Assembly (NCBI GenBank): GCA_910588045.1
Contig: CAJUPS010000073.1
Coordinates: 1 to 16,560, forward strand
DNA from: an uncultured Oscillospiraceae bacterium
Lineage (GTDB): Bacteria; Bacillota; Clostridia; Oscillospirales; Oscillospiraceae
Direction: 5' to 3'
Length of the DNA: 16,560 nt
Below are positions 7,473-15,792 of the stretch, piece after piece. How positions within the stretch are numbered: position 1 is the first letter of the stretch; each line of letters begins with the position of its first letter. The position numbers were made by a program, and so were the translations under genes. The notes under the pieces are model-generated. The model saw only the letters and a program-made list of their open reading frames with translations. It was not told where the DNA came from and searched no databases.

Positions 7473-8766
7473 GGATTCTATTTGGGAAAAAACGGTCCGG
7501 ATGCCGTCGTTCCCGCCTCTGGAGGGCGATCTGAAAACGGATGTCCTGGTCATCGGCGGCGGAATCGTGGGGCTGCTGTGTACCTGGATGCTGCGGCGGG
7601 AGGGGGTAGAGTGCGCACTGGTCGAGGCGGACCGGCTCTGCGGCGAGTCCACCGGGCGCACCACCGGGAAGGTGACCTCCCAGCATGGGCTGATTTACCA
7701 CCGGCTGGTCAGGGAGTTCGGTCCGGAGGCGGCCGGGCTCTACTGGCGGGCCCAGGAGGCCGCACTGGCGCGGTATCGGGAGATGAGCCGGGAGATCTCC
7801 TGCGATTTCCAGGAGCGGGACAACTACGTCTACTCCCTGGACGACCCCCGGGAGCTGGAACGGGAGATGGCGGCGCTGGGGCAGCTCGGCATCCCTGCCC
7901 GGCTGGTCCGGCCGGAGCTGCCCTTCCCTACGGCGGGCGCGGTGCGCTTCCCCGGACAGGGGCAGTTCCACCCGCTGCGATTTCTCTCCACCGTCGCCGC
8001 AGACCTGCCGGTCTATGAGCAAACCCGGGCCCTGGAGTGGATGCCGGGCCGGGTCCGGACGGACCGGGGGACCATTCGGGCGGAGAGGATGGTCGTTGCC
8101 ACCCACTTCCCATTCCTTAGCAACCACGGGGCCTACTTTCTCAAGCTCTATCAGCACCGCTCCTACGTGCTGGCTCTGGAGGATGCGCCGGACGTGGGCG
8201 GGATGTACGTGGACGCAGGCAAGACCGGGTTGTCCCTTCGGAACTGGGACGGATACCTGCTGCTGGGCGGCGGGGGCCACCGGACGGGGAAAAAGGGCGG
8301 CGGTTGGCAGACGCTGGAGGACGCGGCCCGGCAGTACTGGCCCGGGGCGAAAATCGCCTGCCGCTGGGCGGCGCAGGACTGCATGTCTCTGGACGGCGCG
8401 CCCTACGTGGGGCAGTACAGCCGGAATACGCCCCAGCTCTACACGGCCACGGGCTTTAACAAGTGGGGCATGACCGGGGCCATGCTGGCCGCAATGCTGC
8501 TGACGGATCTGCTCCTGGGACGGGAGAACCCCTATGGGGACATCTTCTCCCCCTCCCGGACCGTCCTGCGGCCCCAGCTGGTGGCGAATATTTGGGAATC
8601 CACGGTCAACCTCCTGACCCCCACCATGCCCCGCTGCCCCCATCTGGGCTGCGCGTTGAAGTACAACCCCCAGGAGCACTCCTGGGACTGCCCCTGCCAC
8701 GGCTCACGGTTTTCCGAAGACGGCACGGTGCTGGACGGCCCGGCAAACGGGGATATTTTATCTTGA
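7471..8766 (+). CDS. FAD-dependent oxidoreductase with C-terminal Rieske [2Fe-2S] domain
   Basis: A 431-residue fusion of a DAO/GlpO-like FAD oxidoreductase and a Rieske ferredoxin domain. The N-terminal FAD dinucleotide fold shows DVLVIGGGIVGLL (GGGIVG at 29-34), and a Glu (VEAD) ends the second strand. The FAD domain closes with TGFNKWGMTGAMLAA. The Rieske cluster ligands are C389/H391 (CPHLGC) and C407/H410 (CPCHGS), with C394 and C409 placed for the stabilising disulfide, so all six residues are present. The protein ends soon after the second motif, so the Rieske domain is short. ATG 7471 is supported by GAGGTGG at 7456-7462 and by the start of homology; the frame is open 13 codons further up. 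It resembles the YhfW-type proteins of Bacillota. The electron acceptor and substrate are unknown. It is a single-gene unit between a divergent SLOG gene and a hairpin. Confidence 0.95.
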   Translation: MDSIWEKTVRMPSFPPLEGDLKTDVLVIGGGIVGLLCTWMLRREGVECALVEADRLCGESTGRTTGKVTSQHGLIYHRLVREFGPEAAGLYWRAQEAALARYREMSREISCDFQERDNYVYSLDDPRELEREMAALGQLGIPARLVRPELPFPTAGAVRFPGQGQFHPLRFLSTVAADLPVYEQTRALEWMPGRVRTDRGTIRAERMVVATHFPFLSNHGAYFLKLYQHRSYVLALEDAPDVGGMYVDAGKTGLSLRNWDGYLLLGGGGHRTGKKGGGWQTLEDAARQYWPGAKIACRWAAQDCMSLDGAPYVGQYSRNTPQLYTATGFNKWGMTGAMLAAMLLTDLLLGRENPYGDIFSPSRTVLRPQLVANIWESTVNLLTPTMPRCPHLGCALKYNPQEHSWDCPCHGSRFSEDGTVLDGPANGDILS

Positions 8767-8775
8767 GAGGGATAA

Positions 8776-8805
8776 CCAGGCCCCGGGCTTCCGCCCGGGG
8801 CCTGG
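8776..8805. terminator. GC-rich hairpin after the Rieske oxidoreductase
   Basis: CCAGGCCCCGGGC (8776-8788) and GCCCGGGGCCTGG (8793-8805) form a perfect 13-bp stem with a TTCC loop, 10 nt after the oxidoreductase stop. The plus-strand tail is only CTGGGTTTA, so the T-run is weak. It also lies just beyond the stop of the convergent giant gene and may end both transcripts. Confidence 0.7.
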
Positions 8806-8835
8806 CTGGGTTTATGCGATGGTTTTCCTTGGGAA

Positions 8836-11800
8836 TCAGATGCCGTCGGGCACCCGGTTTACGCGCTGCTCGGGCACGGCAGAGTCGTCGGCCTTGGGAG
8901 CGGAAGCGCCGCCGTTGTTGGCCCACTCCGTCTCCAGAGCCTTCCAGTCACGGACGGTCAGCAGCTCGGTCCAGGTCTCCACGTTGAGCTCGTCGCGCTC
9001 ATACTCGTGCTCGTTGGTGGCCTCCTGGACGGCCTCGTAGTACCACTCGCTCTCCGGGTTGTCGGTCCACTTCTTCATCTCGGGAAGCATGTGGTCCTTG
9101 TCCGGGGTGCGGTCCAGCATCCGGTTGACGATGGTCATGACCTCCGCACGGGTGATCTTTGCATCGGGATTGAACTTGTTGCCGCTTCCGGTCACCCAAC
9201 CGGCCTTGGCGGCGCGGCGGATGGCGACTGCGGCCCAGTGGTTCGCCGTGTCGGAGAAATCGCCGGTGCCGTCATCGGTGATGGATTCGTCCATGAACCC
9301 TGCGGCCATGGAGGCGAACTCCGCGCGGGTGATGGGGGCGTTGGGGCGGAACGTGCCGTCCTCGTAGCCCTTGAGTACACCGGCATTGGCGCAGGTGCTC
9401 ACCGCGTTGTTGTACCAGTCACCGGCGTTGACATCCGAGAAGCTATTGGTGGTGGACCAATTGGCCTGGCGGTATTCATCCGTCATGAGGCGGAAGAAGA
9501 TCGTCGCGGCCTCGGCGCGGGTGATGTTGTTCAGAGGACGCACAGTGTCGTCTTCATAGCCGATCACATACGCGAAGTGGTCCGTGTCATTCAGGCCCAC
9601 GGAACCCGCCAGAGGCGTCTGATCATCGGTGATGGTCGTGCCGCCGGGCGTGGTGGGCGTCGGGGTGGGCGTCACGGGCGTGGGGGTGGGTGTAGGCGTG
9701 GGCGTGGGAGTAAAGGGAATGTCGGGGATGGGATTGTACGGCTCTGTGACGGTCACATTGGTGGAATCACTAGGAGCCGGGTCATCGGGATTCCTGCCTG
9801 CATAATCCGCCACAGCGATATTCCGAATCACCGTATTTGCCGGGACGCCGCTGTTCACTCTGACTGTGATGGACAGCGTTGCGGGAGTGGTATTTGTCAC
9901 ACTGCCGATGTTGTAAACACTGCCAGCAGGCGTGATGGGAGCGCCATTCAGCGTTGCGCTGACAAACGTCAGCTGACTGTCCAGACCATCGGTTACGGTC
10001 ACGTTCTCCGCATCGTGGCCAGTGTTGGTTACGGTGATCGTGTACGTGACATTGTCGCCTGCGTATACGGTGGTTGCGGACGCGGTCTTGGTCACGGCGA
10101 GATCGACAGGGATGTCGGTGCCGTCATCCTTATCCTCGGTCTGCTTGGGTTCCTCGGGAGGATCAGTGGGATCTTTCTTCCCGGGATCTTCCTCTTTGTA
10201 GGTCACAACGGCGGTGTTGTAGAACTTGCCGTTCTCCAGAGGCTCGCGGCCGGTGACTACATGGGAGGCAGTAATTTCTACAACCCCATTGGGCGCAATA
10301 CTGGCAATAGTGCTCTGGCTGAGACTATCCGCATTCGCGTCCGCAACGTTGACATCGTAGGCCGTGCCATCGCCATTGTTGGTGATGGTGATGGTCCAGG
10401 TGATGATGTCGCCAACGCGGGCAGTATCCGCACTGGTGCGGGTCTTCACAACCTCCAGGTTGGGGTGGAGAACATCAACGGGGTCGGAATCGTCGGTTCC
10501 TACCACTTTATCCGGATTATTAGGATCACTAATGTCTTTCACCGTAACGCTATTCTTCAGCCACGTATCGCCCATCGCGTCGCCGGGCTTCACCTTGTAG
10601 GTCACGATGAACTCTACCGAAGCGTCAGGAGCAAGACGGAAGTCGCTGGGATTCGCCACAGCTACCACGCCCTCGCTGTAAGTGAAAGAGGCGGTGGAAG
10701 CCATGGGCTCGCCAGGCTCGGGATCCTCGTTGGGTACGACGCTCTCGACGGGCTCAAAACCCTCGTCGGACGTGGAACCCTCGTCGGACTCGAAATCCTC
10801 GTCGAGCGTGAAGCTCTCGACGGGCTCAGAACCCTCGTCAGGCTCAACATTTCCGCTAGGCTCAACAGGAGGATTAGGAGTATAGGTGACCGTAATCTCC
10901 TTGTTGCCCGGATTCTCATCGGTGATCTCTACGTTTACTGCTTCCTGGTCAGGGGTATAATCCTCAATCTCAGGAGACGGGACAGAGATTGCAGGGTCAC
11001 CGGCGAATACCGTAGCAAAGTAGTCCGGTGCGGCCGGGCTGCCATCTGCGTACTGATAGTGAATGACAAAAGTACACTGGGAGGGCACGGGCGTGGCAGG
11101 GACATCCATGCCAACATTCGTATACACGCCTGCAATGTTATAATCAGGATGCTCACTGAGGGTCCCCGTCAGAATATCCTCAAGACTGAGATGCTCATAG
11201 CCAATATCCGTGCGCTTGTTCGTAACTGTGATCTTCCAGGTGACGGTATCACCAACGTTGACAGGTTCCTGGGTCAGGGTCGTCTTTTCAACGTCGATGT
11301 CCTCATTAAACACCTTGACCGGATTATAGTGCCATGCGCCGGAAATGACTACGTCCGCTCCATTGACGGTAGTCTGCGGGTCAGTCCAGTCACTAAATGT
11401 CCATGTGCCAATCACATTCGCGCCGGAGTATACATCCACACTGGTCCTGTTCGGGGATTGCAGAGTAATGGGCTCGCCGTTACGGTACTCCTTCCCATCC
11501 ACAGGAACAGGAACATTGGGATGAACGCCGGTCCACTGGTAAGTCACCGTATAGGTCTTCTCGTAATAGACATTGATGACCACATTGACCGCATCCGCCC
11601 AGCCCGCAGCGGCAGTCAGGCCGACCTTCTTGCCATTGGGGGTAATCTCGTAACGGGTCTGGACGTACTTGCGTCCATCACTGGTAATCGTCGGGACGCC
11701 AGTGACCTGATCCGATACATTATAGCCATCCGCAACGGTGTACGGTATTACTTCCTGCGTTTCCAGGACGTTGCTGGTCCCTTCCTCCAGGTAGTTCACC

Positions 11801-14800
11801 GTGATGGTGAGAGCATCGGCAGGATAGATATAAGTGTAGGTGTAGCCGTCCGCTTTGGCCTGGACCGTTACGGCCGTGAGGTCGCTGTCCCACGCCGCAC
11901 CGCTCTTCCGGTGTCCGGCATAGGGGTGGTGGCCCGCAGCGGGGATTACCTGGCCGTCCTTCTGAGCCTCCTCCTTCGTACCATCGGCGGGGGTCAGCGC
12001 AAGCTTGTTCGTGCCATTCTCGGAGAACTTGCCGTTTTCGTCGTACAGAGGCACATAGACGGTCTTCTTCGAGAATTTCTTCGCTCCTGTGAAGAGGTCC
12101 ACACCGCTGAACGGGCCAAGGTCGCCGCCCACAGACAGGAACGTTACCTTTACCTCGTACCTGTCGGGGATGCCGTCCGGGCCGTTGCCGTCGGGATCAT
12201 CGGGATCGCCGACATTATCCAGCTCGTAGTACACGTTGATCGTGAGCGTGACCGGATCAGCTGTGCCCGGCTTCATTTCCAGACCATACTTTTTGCCTGC
12301 GGGGTCAGCAGTGATTTCATAGTCAACACGCATGTAGTTGTCGTCAGCAACTCGCAGCGTCTTAACATCCTCACCCTCAACCTGCTTCGTTACGTCATAG
12401 CCGGTCTCTTTCGTGTACGATTCCACCACATGGGGATCTTTCAGAGCATTATTGGTCCCCTTCTCCAGGTAATTCACCGTAATTCCGGGAGTTTTGGGCA
12501 GATACACGAATGTGTAGGTGTAGCCCTCCGCATTGGTGGTAACCTCTTCACCAACAGGTGATTTAATCCAGTCCGCACCGGCTTTCACGTGCCAGCCGTC
12601 GGGGTGGTTGCCTGCGGCGGGGATCACCTGTCCAGCCTTCTGGGCGGTCTTCTGATCTGTTGCACCGGCACTGGAGGTCAACTTGTTCGTACCCTCCACA
12701 GAGAGTTCGCCGTCCGTGTACAGGGGCACATAGACGACCAAATTGGAGAACTTACCCGATCCTGCAAAGAGGTCTTTGCCGCCGTTCGGGCCAAGGCTGC
12801 CGCCCACGGACAGGAACGTTACCTTTACCTCGTACTTGTCGGGGATGCCGTCCGGGCCGTTGCCGTCGGGATCAGTGGGGTCGCCCACATCGTCCGGGGC
12901 ATACTCCACTCGCATGGTGATGTCCCCGCTAACGTTCTTGAAGGGATACTCAAACGAACCCTTTTCATCAGGTGCATATGCCGCGCCCGGCGTCTTTCCG
13001 TTCACCGTCACGCTGTCCAAGGCGTAGTGGTGCTCGTCGGTATTATCCGCGGAGAAATTGACGGAATAGTCGCTGCCAGCGTCCACTGTGATGGTGTAGG
13101 TCCTCACGGAATCAGCCACATTGGGGTCATCCAAGCCATCGCCTGTGGCGAAACCGTTGACGACCACGATGGTGATGGTGTACTTCAGCGGCGTTTTTTT
13201 CTCGCTCTCACCCTGGGGATCGTCCACGGGATCGGGCGTCTCCTCTTCGGAAATCACCACGTTGGCCTTGTTCGTTACATCGCTATTGGTATAATCCCAG
13301 GGCACGTAGTAACTGTAGGTCACGTAGACCGGCGCAGTAGCGGCAGTCGTCAGGACAAATACGCCGCCATCCTTCCACTCGCCCACAACAGAGTTGCCGT
13401 CCGCAGTCTGAACATTGGCGTTTGTACTGTTCAACTCAACCAAGGTATCCGTAATCTGGAAGCTCTTCATCTGGAAGCCCAGCTTCGGCTCCACTTTTAC
13501 CTGATAGTAAAGCGTCTGGCCCTTGGTTGCGCTCTCGGCATCGGTCTGATGGGTCTCATCCGTATAGGCAGTCTTGGTGACTTCGACCAGCTCGTCAGCG
13601 CACTTGACGTCGATGGGGACGATCAGCTTGCCGCCAGTGGCCGTGCTCAGGGATGTCTCGCCAACCTTGCCGCTTGCCCAAGTATTGTCCTGCGTGTCAA
13701 GCGTCAAATCAACCCGTACACTCTCCGCAACGGCAGTGTGGTTGCCCCACGCAGAGTGCTCCTGGTTGTACTGCGCAACGTACTGGTCAGTCGCAACATC
13801 AATGGTCAGGGTTGTTGCTGTGCTGTCCACCTCGGTGACAGTGCCTTCCAACAGGGAAGCAATGTCCTTTGTAGCCGGATGGGACTTCGGAGCTTTGACA
13901 CACTTCACCGCTGCCGCCAGGTCGATGATGTCCAGATACTTGATGCTGTAGTAGCTGTCATCGCCGTCGGTGTAGGTGGTCACGACCTCGTAGCGGCCAG
14001 GGGTGGTGATTTTGTTGTCCTGTACCGAATCGCCATTAGGGGTTGTTACCTTGATCTCCGCCCCATCAGGAACAGAATTGCCGTCCGGACCTTTGCTCTC
14101 AGGGGTATATTCCTGACTCTCGGGCAGGATGATCAGATCGGTGTCCTTATCCTTGAAGACGGTGGTCACTTCTTTGCCCTTGACGGGGGAGATGTGCGCG
14201 ATTGCCTGGGGAGCTACATCCTTGCCCCCGGTTTCGTCCTCGAACCCGCCGAACTCTACCAGAAAGCCCTTGATAGCATCGCTATTAGTATTGAAATCGT
14301 TCCAGTGGAGGTTCTGCTGGTTGTTCGTACCGGGACCCCAGACGTGCATGTACGTTTCGTTGTACAGGTTAGTCCAGGAATCTGCCAGATGTTTATCGGC
14401 CGCCGTTACGTTCGGCTTGAGCGTACGCTCGTAGTCGTTTGGCTCGTTGCCGTTGTCATCCTTTGACCAGTTGTTGTAAATCTTCTCACCATGCAATTCA
14501 AATGTAAAATGGTCATGATGATTCTGGAGGTCCACAAGATTCGTTTCTCCCCGACCGCAATACTGTGGGTCAGAATTAAATTCTTTCTGATACTGGTCTA
14601 TTACGCTCCAACCGATGTTGGTATTGGGACTGATTGTGAAGGGGAAATAAATCTGTCCCAGCTCGGGGCCATCGCCCCAGAACCAAGCGCCGCTGGTCTC
14701 TGCGGCACGTTTCCGCGTGTTTTCGCTCCAGACCTTCGCATTCCACGCAACGTTCTCGGAAAATACGCCCTTATGTGCGTCATGCTCATTATTTTCATTA

Positions 14801-15588
14801 TAATGTTCCGAGTTGCGCGTACCGGCAGTCCAGAACTCACCCTTGAACAGATTCTGGATGAACAACTGCTCCTGGTCGCTGGTAATCGTGGTCAGGTATC
14901 CGGTGAGCTTTACGCCGTTGGCGTCGTAGGTCATTGCACGCGCCTTGTCTCTGGCGTCTGTCCATGCAATCGGCCCGGCCTTCGGATTACCCTGGTCATC
15001 GACCGCACCATACTGATAAGTATAGTAGTGCCCATTCGCCGGGTTGTAGGCATAACCGGCGGTGATACTGCCAAACTGGACTGCGTAGTCGATTTCATCC
15101 GAAGTCAGCTTCGCAGTGAGGTTTACTTTCAGATAATCCTCAAGAGCCTTGTTAATGGCAGTGGCATTCTCGGTCGCTGTTGCCGTGTCAACCTCGAGAT
15201 GGAGGATATACTGCGACAACTTACCGATAAGGGTATACCCGGAACCCTCGCTGACTTTCAACGTAATACCATCAGCAATGGATTGGGAGCTTCCAGGGTT
15301 GATGCCGACACTGAGCGAATCGTTTTCCGTACATCCATCGACCCAGATGTCCAGCTTCATGATCGCCGTTTCATCTGCGCCATTCGGGGTGTTGATTGCC
15401 AGATCCCCGAATTTGTAGGTGTTCTCCTGATCGCTAACAGGCTGTGCGACACCAGGAACAACACGGGTTTGGGTAGGTTCCGCTTTTCTCTCCCCCGCCA
15501 TTGCCGTGGCGGGCAGGAGGCTCAGGCACATGACCAGGGCCATGAGCAGCGCAAGTCCGCGCTTGCGTAAGTGCTTGTAAATTCTCAT
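8836..15588 (-). CDS. Giant SLH-anchored surface protein with C-type-lectin-like domain and DUF11/MucBP-type stalk
   Basis: A secreted protein of 2250 residues, probably an adhesin bound non-covalently to secondary wall polymers. Residues 1-31 are a signal peptide: KHLRKRG, a hydrophobic core, then ATAMA. A C-type-lectin-like domain covers about 178-451 (NGHYY, WTDARDKA, GYLTTITSDQEQ), with the calcium/sugar motifs EPN (382-384) and WND (429-431), ending GFLVEFGG. Ig-like stalk domains follow. A duplicated module lies at 899-1123 and 1124-1344, each opening with an Asp/Gly-rich DPDGNGPDGIPD loop and containing a MucBP-like VNYLE segment. DUF11-type domains start near 1428, 1710 and 1829. An acidic linker lies near 1570-1630 and a Thr-Pro linker near 1960-1985. 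Three SLH domains at about 2003-2045, 2050-2101 and 2111-2160 each carry ITRAE. A charged tail of about 90 residues ends the protein. AGGAAG lies 6 nt before ATG 15588. Riboswitch-like structures lie upstream. Confidence 0.95.
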   Translation of the reverse strand: MRIYKHLRKRGLALLMALVMCLSLLPATAMAGERKAEPTQTRVVPGVAQPVSDQENTYKFGDLAINTPNGADETAIMKLDIWVDGCTENDSLSVGINPGSSQSIADGITLKVSEGSGYTLIGKLSQYILHLEVDTATATENATAINKALEDYLKVNLTAKLTSDEIDYAVQFGSITAGYAYNPANGHYYTYQYGAVDDQGNPKAGPIAWTDARDKARAMTYDANGVKLTGYLTTITSDQEQLFIQNLFKGEFWTAGTRNSEHYNENNEHDAHKGVFSENVAWNAKVWSENTRKRAAETSGAWFWGDGPELGQIYFPFTISPNTNIGWSVIDQYQKEFNSDPQYCGRGETNLVDLQNHHDHFTFELHGEKIYNNWSKDDNGNEPNDYERTLKPNVTAADKHLADSWTNLYNETYMHVWGPGTNNQQNLHWNDFNTNSDAIKGFLVEFGGFEDETGGKDVAPQAIAHISPVKGKEVTTVFKDKDTDLIILPESQEYTPESKGPDGNSVPDGAEIKVTTPNGDSVQDNKITTPGRYEVVTTYTDGDDSYYSIKYLDIIDLAAAVKCVKAPKSHPATKDIASLLEGTVTEVDSTATTLTIDVATDQYVAQYNQEHSAWGNHTAVAESVRVDLTLDTQDNTWASGKVGETSLSTATGGKLIVPIDVKCADELVEVTKTAYTDETHQTDAESATKGQTLYYQVKVEPKLGFQMKSFQITDTLVELNSTNANVQTADGNSVVGEWKDGGVFVLTTAATAPVYVTYSYYVPWDYTNSDVTNKANVVISEEETPDPVDDPQGESEKKTPLKYTITIVVVNGFATGDGLDDPNVADSVRTYTITVDAGSDYSVNFSADNTDEHHYALDSVTVNGKTPGAAYAPDEKGSFEYPFKNVSGDITMRVEYAPDDVGDPTDPDGNGPDGIPDKYEVKVTFLSVGGSLGPNGGKDLFAGSGKFSNLVVYVPLYTDGELSVEGTNKLTSSAGATDQKTAQKAGQVIPAAGNHPDGWHVKAGADWIKSPVGEEVTTNAEGYTYTFVYLPKTPGITVNYLEKGTNNALKDPHVVESYTKETGYDVTKQVEGEDVKTLRVADDNYMRVDYEITADPAGKKYGLEMKPGTADPVTLTINVYYELDNVGDPDDPDGNGPDGIPDRYEVKVTFLSVGGDLGPFSGVDLFTGAKKFSKKTVYVPLYDENGKFSENGTNKLALTPADGTKEEAQKDGQVIPAAGHHPYAGHRKSGAAWDSDLTAVTVQAKADGYTYTYIYPADALTITVNYLEEGTSNVLETQEVIPYTVADGYNVSDQVTGVPTITSDGRKYVQTRYEITPNGKKVGLTAAAGWADAVNVVINVYYEKTYTVTYQWTGVHPNVPVPVDGKEYRNGEPITLQSPNRTSVDVYSGANVIGTWTFSDWTDPQTTVNGADVVISGAWHYNPVKVFNEDIDVEKTTLTQEPVNVGDTVTWKITVTNKRTDIGYEHLSLEDILTGTLSEHPDYNIAGVYTNVGMDVPATPVPSQCTFVIHYQYADGSPAAPDYFATVFAGDPAISVPSPEIEDYTPDQEAVNVEITDENPGNKEITVTYTPNPPVEPSGNVEPDEGSEPVESFTLDEDFESDEGSTSDEGFEPVESVVPNEDPEPGEPMASTASFTYSEGVVAVANPSDFRLAPDASVEFIVTYKVKPGDAMGDTWLKNSVTVKDISDPNNPDKVVGTDDSDPVDVLHPNLEVVKTRTSADTARVGDIITWTITITNNGDGTAYDVNVADANADSLSQSTIASIAPNGVVEITASHVVTGREPLENGKFYNTAVVTYKEEDPGKKDPTDPPEEPKQTEDKDDGTDIPVDLAVTKTASATTVYAGDNVTYTITVTNTGHDAENVTVTDGLDSQLTFVSATLNGAPITPAGSVYNIGSVTNTTPATLSITVRVNSGVPANTVIRNIAVADYAGRNPDDPAPSDSTNVTVTEPYNPIPDIPFTPTPTPTPTPTPVTPTPTPTTPGGTTITDDQTPLAGSVGLNDTDHFAYVIGYEDDTVRPLNNITRAEAATIFFRLMTDEYRQANWSTTNSFSDVNAGDWYNNAVSTCANAGVLKGYEDGTFRPNAPITRAEFASMAAGFMDESITDDGTGDFSDTANHWAAVAIRRAAKAGWVTGSGNKFNPDAKITRAEVMTIVNRMLDRTPDKDHMLPEMKKWTDNPESEWYYEAVQEATNEHEYERDELNVETWTELLTVRDWKALETEWANNGGASAPKADDSAVPEQRVNRVPDGI
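9640..9711 (-). repeat. Thr-Pro dipeptide linker (short tandem repeat)
   Basis: Runs of alternating Thr and Pro codons separate the last DUF11 domain from the SLH anchor. At the DNA level this is a degenerate 6-bp repeat (GGCGTG/GGGGTG on the plus strand). Such repeats can vary in length between strains. The linker probably acts as an extended, possibly glycosylated spacer across the cell wall. Confidence 0.8.
10741..10843 (-). repeat. 72-bp repeat in an acidic Ser/Glu/Asp-rich linker
   Basis: GCTCTCGACGGGCTCA recurs on the plus strand at 10741 and 10813, a 72-bp period, and shorter CCTCGTCGGAC-type units fill the gap. In the protein this gives EPVES twice, 24 residues apart, within a Glu/Asp/Ser-rich stretch lying between a MucBP-like and a DUF11-like domain. 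The high local similarity suggests slippage or recent expansion. Confidence 0.7.
11557..12894 (-). repeat. Tandem duplication of a ~225-residue stalk module
   Basis: Two adjacent copies occupy 12894-12220 (residues 899-1123) and 12219-11557 (1124-1344). Each runs VGDPxDPDGNGPDGIPD, YEVKVTFLSVGG, DLF, VYVPLY, GTNKL, GQVIPAAG, HP, GYTYT, TVNYLE and INVYYE. The first ~100 bp are nearly identical in DNA between copies at an offset of exactly 675 bp, while later parts have diverged mainly in protein. This indicates duplication with local conservation or gene conversion of the Asp/Gly-rich loop. Confidence 0.85.
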
Positions 15589-15614
15589 ATAATACTTCCT
15601 TTCTTTGGAAAATT

Positions 15615-15629
15615 CGGATCAGTGATCCG
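15615..15629 (-). terminator. Terminator-like hairpin before the adhesin ribosome site (candidate riboswitch expression platform)
   Basis: On the minus strand CGGATCA and TGATCCG (15623-15629 and 15615-15621) form a perfect dyad around one base, realistically a 5-bp stem with a 5-nt loop, followed by AATTTTCC. It starts just after the 3' strand of the second aptamer-like fold and ends about 12 nt before the AGGAAG ribosome site (15595-15600). The stem can extend into the CCGCCGG that closes the aptamer. Alternatively it may only position the ribosome site. Confidence 0.4.
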
Positions 15630-15630
15630 G

Positions 15631-15720
15631 CGGCTGGCTGGCGTGGCGCGCGAACGCACTTTAGCCCCTATTAGCTTTGCGGACCGCCTTTTCAGACGGG
15701 GTGCCGGTTTTCCAGCAGCC
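15631..15720 (-). ncRNA. Second c-di-GMP-I (GEMM)-like riboswitch aptamer
   Basis: Read on the minus strand, closing helix P1 pairs GGCTGCTGG (15720-15712) with CCAGCCAGCC (15641-15632), with one bulged base. GGC (15705-15703) faces GCT in GCAAAGCTA (15680-15672). A 6-bp hairpin CCGTCT/AGGCGG is capped by GAAA (15693-15690). GGGGCTAA (15668-15661) supplies the tetraloop-receptor side. P3 is GTGCG-TTCG-CGCGC, followed by CGCCAGCC. These elements and their order match the c-di-GMP-I consensus as I know it. An unusual CTGGAAAACC insertion lies between P1 and the GGC. The fold sits 40-130 nt upstream of the adhesin start. Confidence 0.62.
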
Positions 15721-15738
15721 GGGCTGACATAGTTCGTT

Positions 15739-15792
15739 GAAGCAGGCAGTTTTGCCCTTCTGCTTCTCCTCGCTCTGCGAAGCGTACTTCGC
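15739..15792 (-). other. Two structured RNA hairpins linking the aptamer-like folds
   Basis: On the minus strand GCGAAG-TACG-CTTCGC (15792-15777) is a 6-bp stem with a UNCG-type loop. Then GAAGCA (15766-15761) pairs with TGCTTC (15744-15739), enclosing GGCA-AAAC-TGCC (15756-15745). Neither has a T-run, so I see no terminator between the two aptamers. They probably keep the folds apart. Confidence 0.5.

Noticed and set aside
7441..8700. 419-codon minus-strand open frame opposite the Rieske oxidoreductase
   Set aside because: It is a shadow frame; the FAD and Rieske motifs are unambiguous on the plus strand.
9007..14466. Long plus-strand open frames opposite the giant surface protein gene
   Set aside because: They are antisense shadows created by the codon usage of the SLH protein. 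No start context or domain is evident, and the opposite strand has a signal peptide, lectin and SLH domains in one frame.
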